Below are positions 49,504 to 50,457 of a stretch of 50,457 bases of DNA, piece by piece. The stretch's first letter is position 1. Each line of letters opens with the position of its first letter. The notes below the pieces were generated by a model. It saw only the letters and a list, made by a program, of their open reading frames with translations. It had not been told where the DNA came from and searched no databases. The stretch comes from Alphaproteobacteria bacterium (lineage in GTDB: Bacteria; Pseudomonadota; Alphaproteobacteria; UBA2966), in the NCBI GenBank assembly GCA_021296255.1, contig JAGWAU010000036.1:1-50457 (forward strand). Reading direction: 5' to 3'. A program made the position numbers and the translations under genes.

Positions 49504-50457
49504 ATGAGACGTGCCGACTCTCGGAAAAATTCGGAAAATTCGCTTATCTCGCGGCGCCAGGCCCTGAAGGCGTCTTCGGCCGTCGCCATCGGCGCGGCGG
49601 CCGGGCTCACGGGCTTTCCGGCGATCGTCCGCTCGGCCGGAATGCAGAAGTTCGGGCGCCCGATCATCGCGCCCATCGGCTCGAAGCCGGACGAGCCCTT
49701 CTACGTCGCCATAACCGGCGTGCAGAAGATCCTCAAGGAGAAGTACGACTGGGAGATCAACATGCTCACCCAGCCCTACGGCACCCTGGGGTCGAACCGC
49801 GGCCAGCTGGTGTCCGTCCAGTCCGGCTTCATCGACATCGCTCCGGGCTCGACCGGCAACTGGTCGTCGCTCACCAAGCTCTGGCAGTTCATGGACATGC
49901 CCTACCTGTTCGACGACTGGGAGCACGCCATGCGCACCGTCACGTCCGACGTCTGGTGGGAAACCGCCAAGAAGATGGAAGACGAGTTCGGCACGATCAA
50001 GGTGCTGCCGCCCATCACCAGCGGCGGCTTCCGCATGCTGTCGAACAACACGCGGGAGCTCAAGGTGCCGGGCGACGTCAACGGCCTGAAGTTCCGCACC
50101 ACGGCGTCTCCGATCACCATCGAACTGATTCGCAAGTGGGGCGGCAACCCGACGCCCGTCGACTGGTTCGAGACCTATTCCTCGATCCAGCAGAACGTCG
50201 TCAACGGCATCCACGTGCAACCCTACTGGACCCACAAGTTCAACTTCCACGAGGTGCTGACCAACGCGACCGAAGTGCGGGCGGTGTGGGCCGTGAACGT
50301 CCTGGCCATGAACCGGAACACGTTCGAATCCATGCCGGAGCCGCTGCAAGGCGCCTTCATGGAAGCGGCGAAGGAAGCGTTCGCCGTCGCCAACAAGATG
50401 GACTGGGACTTCGAAGATACGATGAAGGACAACCTGCGCCAGAACGGCGTCGAGATC
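49504..50457 (+). CDS. TRAP transporter solute-binding protein, Tat-exported (partial, runs off window)
   Basis: The ATG at 49504 follows GGGAGGA at good spacing and opens a frame to the end of the window with no stop (318 codons seen). The N terminus carries a twin-arginine signal (SRRQALKASS followed by a hydrophobic helix to about residue 45, ending SAGMQ). The mature part shows DctP-family features: YGTLGSNRGQLVSVQSGFIDIAPG, MDMPYLFDDWEHAM, KFRTTASP and GIHVQPYWTHKF. Tat export suggests a cofactor or an unusual folding need, which differs from the two Sec-exported DctP receptors at the left end. The C terminus and any DctQM genes are outside the window. Confidence 0.9.
   Translation, partial: MRRADSRKNSENSLISRRQALKASSAVAIGAAAGLTGFPAIVRSAGMQKFGRPIIAPIGSKPDEPFYVAITGVQKILKEKYDWEINMLTQPYGTLGSNRGQLVSVQSGFIDIAPGSTGNWSSLTKLWQFMDMPYLFDDWEHAMRTVTSDVWWETAKKMEDEFGTIKVLPPITSGGFRMLSNNTRELKVPGDVNGLKFRTTASPITIELIRKWGGNPTPVDWFETYSSIQQNVVNGIHVQPYWTHKFNFHEVLTNATEVRAVWAVNVLAMNRNTFESMPEPLQGAFMEAAKEAFAVANKMDWDFEDTMKDNLRQNGVEI

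Noticed and set aside
1-50457. CRISPR array, rRNA, tRNA or an integron attC array
   Set aside because: No regularly spaced short repeats, rRNA-like segments or tRNA cloverleaf were seen by eye; the only long repeat is the 199-bp pair, which is not attC-like.

Overview
The window is a high-GC chromosomal segment. Gene content (orphan TRAP and ABC solute receptors, CaiB-type CoA transferase, class II aldolase, Rieske oxygenases, LigE-like glutathione S-transferases, M81 peptidase) and the strongly G/C-biased third codon positions suggest a free-living alphaproteobacterium, perhaps Rhodospirillales-like. That placement is inference; no rRNA or tRNA gene was seen.

From 1 to about 31.9 kb the window is a catabolic and transport region. 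Two DctP-type TRAP receptors flank an alpha/beta hydrolase. Next come tandem paralogous amidases, an enolase-superfamily enzyme, a vanillate-demethylase-like Rieske oxygenase and a DMT exporter. An amidohydrolase (frameshifted) lies opposite a class II aldolase/adducin gene, which converges on a CaiB CoA-transferase/CitE-like lyase pair. A histidine kinase/OmpR regulator pair is divergent from a secreted four-EF-hand protein. Then come a TudS-DUF1722 gene cut by one stop codon, a phosphonoacetaldehyde hydrolase, an ASCH protein, a DUF1330 protein and two tandem Rieske oxygenases (the first frameshifted). A methyltransferase and a six-gene minus-strand operon (SDR, CMD protein, GMC oxidoreductase, two LigE-like GSTs, M81 peptidase) complete this part.

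From about 32.2 to 47.9 kb the character changes to an accessory island. It holds an XRE-type regulator divergent from a Mu Gp27-like gene, an antisense P63C fragment, mntA with a truncated hepT, and then a compact five-gene cassette at 34517-39627: cytosine-5 DNA methyltransferase, MutL/MORC-like GHKL ATPase, an unrecognised protein, a DUF6339-type protein and a Vsr-like nuclease. Neighbouring stop and start codons overlap at the first three junctions. This cassette is the best candidate for an undescribed defence system: it resembles a restriction-modification system in which the Vsr-like nuclease, possibly gated by the GHKL ATPase, would replace a classical restriction enzyme. To its right are one copy of a 199-bp direct repeat, a DUF4143 ATPase, a group II intron whose reverse transcriptase has lost its GTPQG segment, vapBC, a BrnA-type antitoxin ending in the second repeat copy, an ABC solute receptor, higBA with a clear operator palindrome, and vapB with a decayed vapC.

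The right end (48.0-50.5 kb) returns to metabolic genes: an alpha/beta-fold protein with an atypical nucleophile elbow, a DUF3237 protein, and a Tat-exported TRAP receptor that runs off the window. Five coding genes are interrupted by frameshifts, a small deletion or stops (amidohydrolase, Rieske 1, TudS-DUF1722, intron RT, vapC), and hepT and P63C are truncated. The two single-base frameshifts in otherwise intact metabolic genes could be assembly errors; the multiple lesions in vapC and the RT look like real decay.
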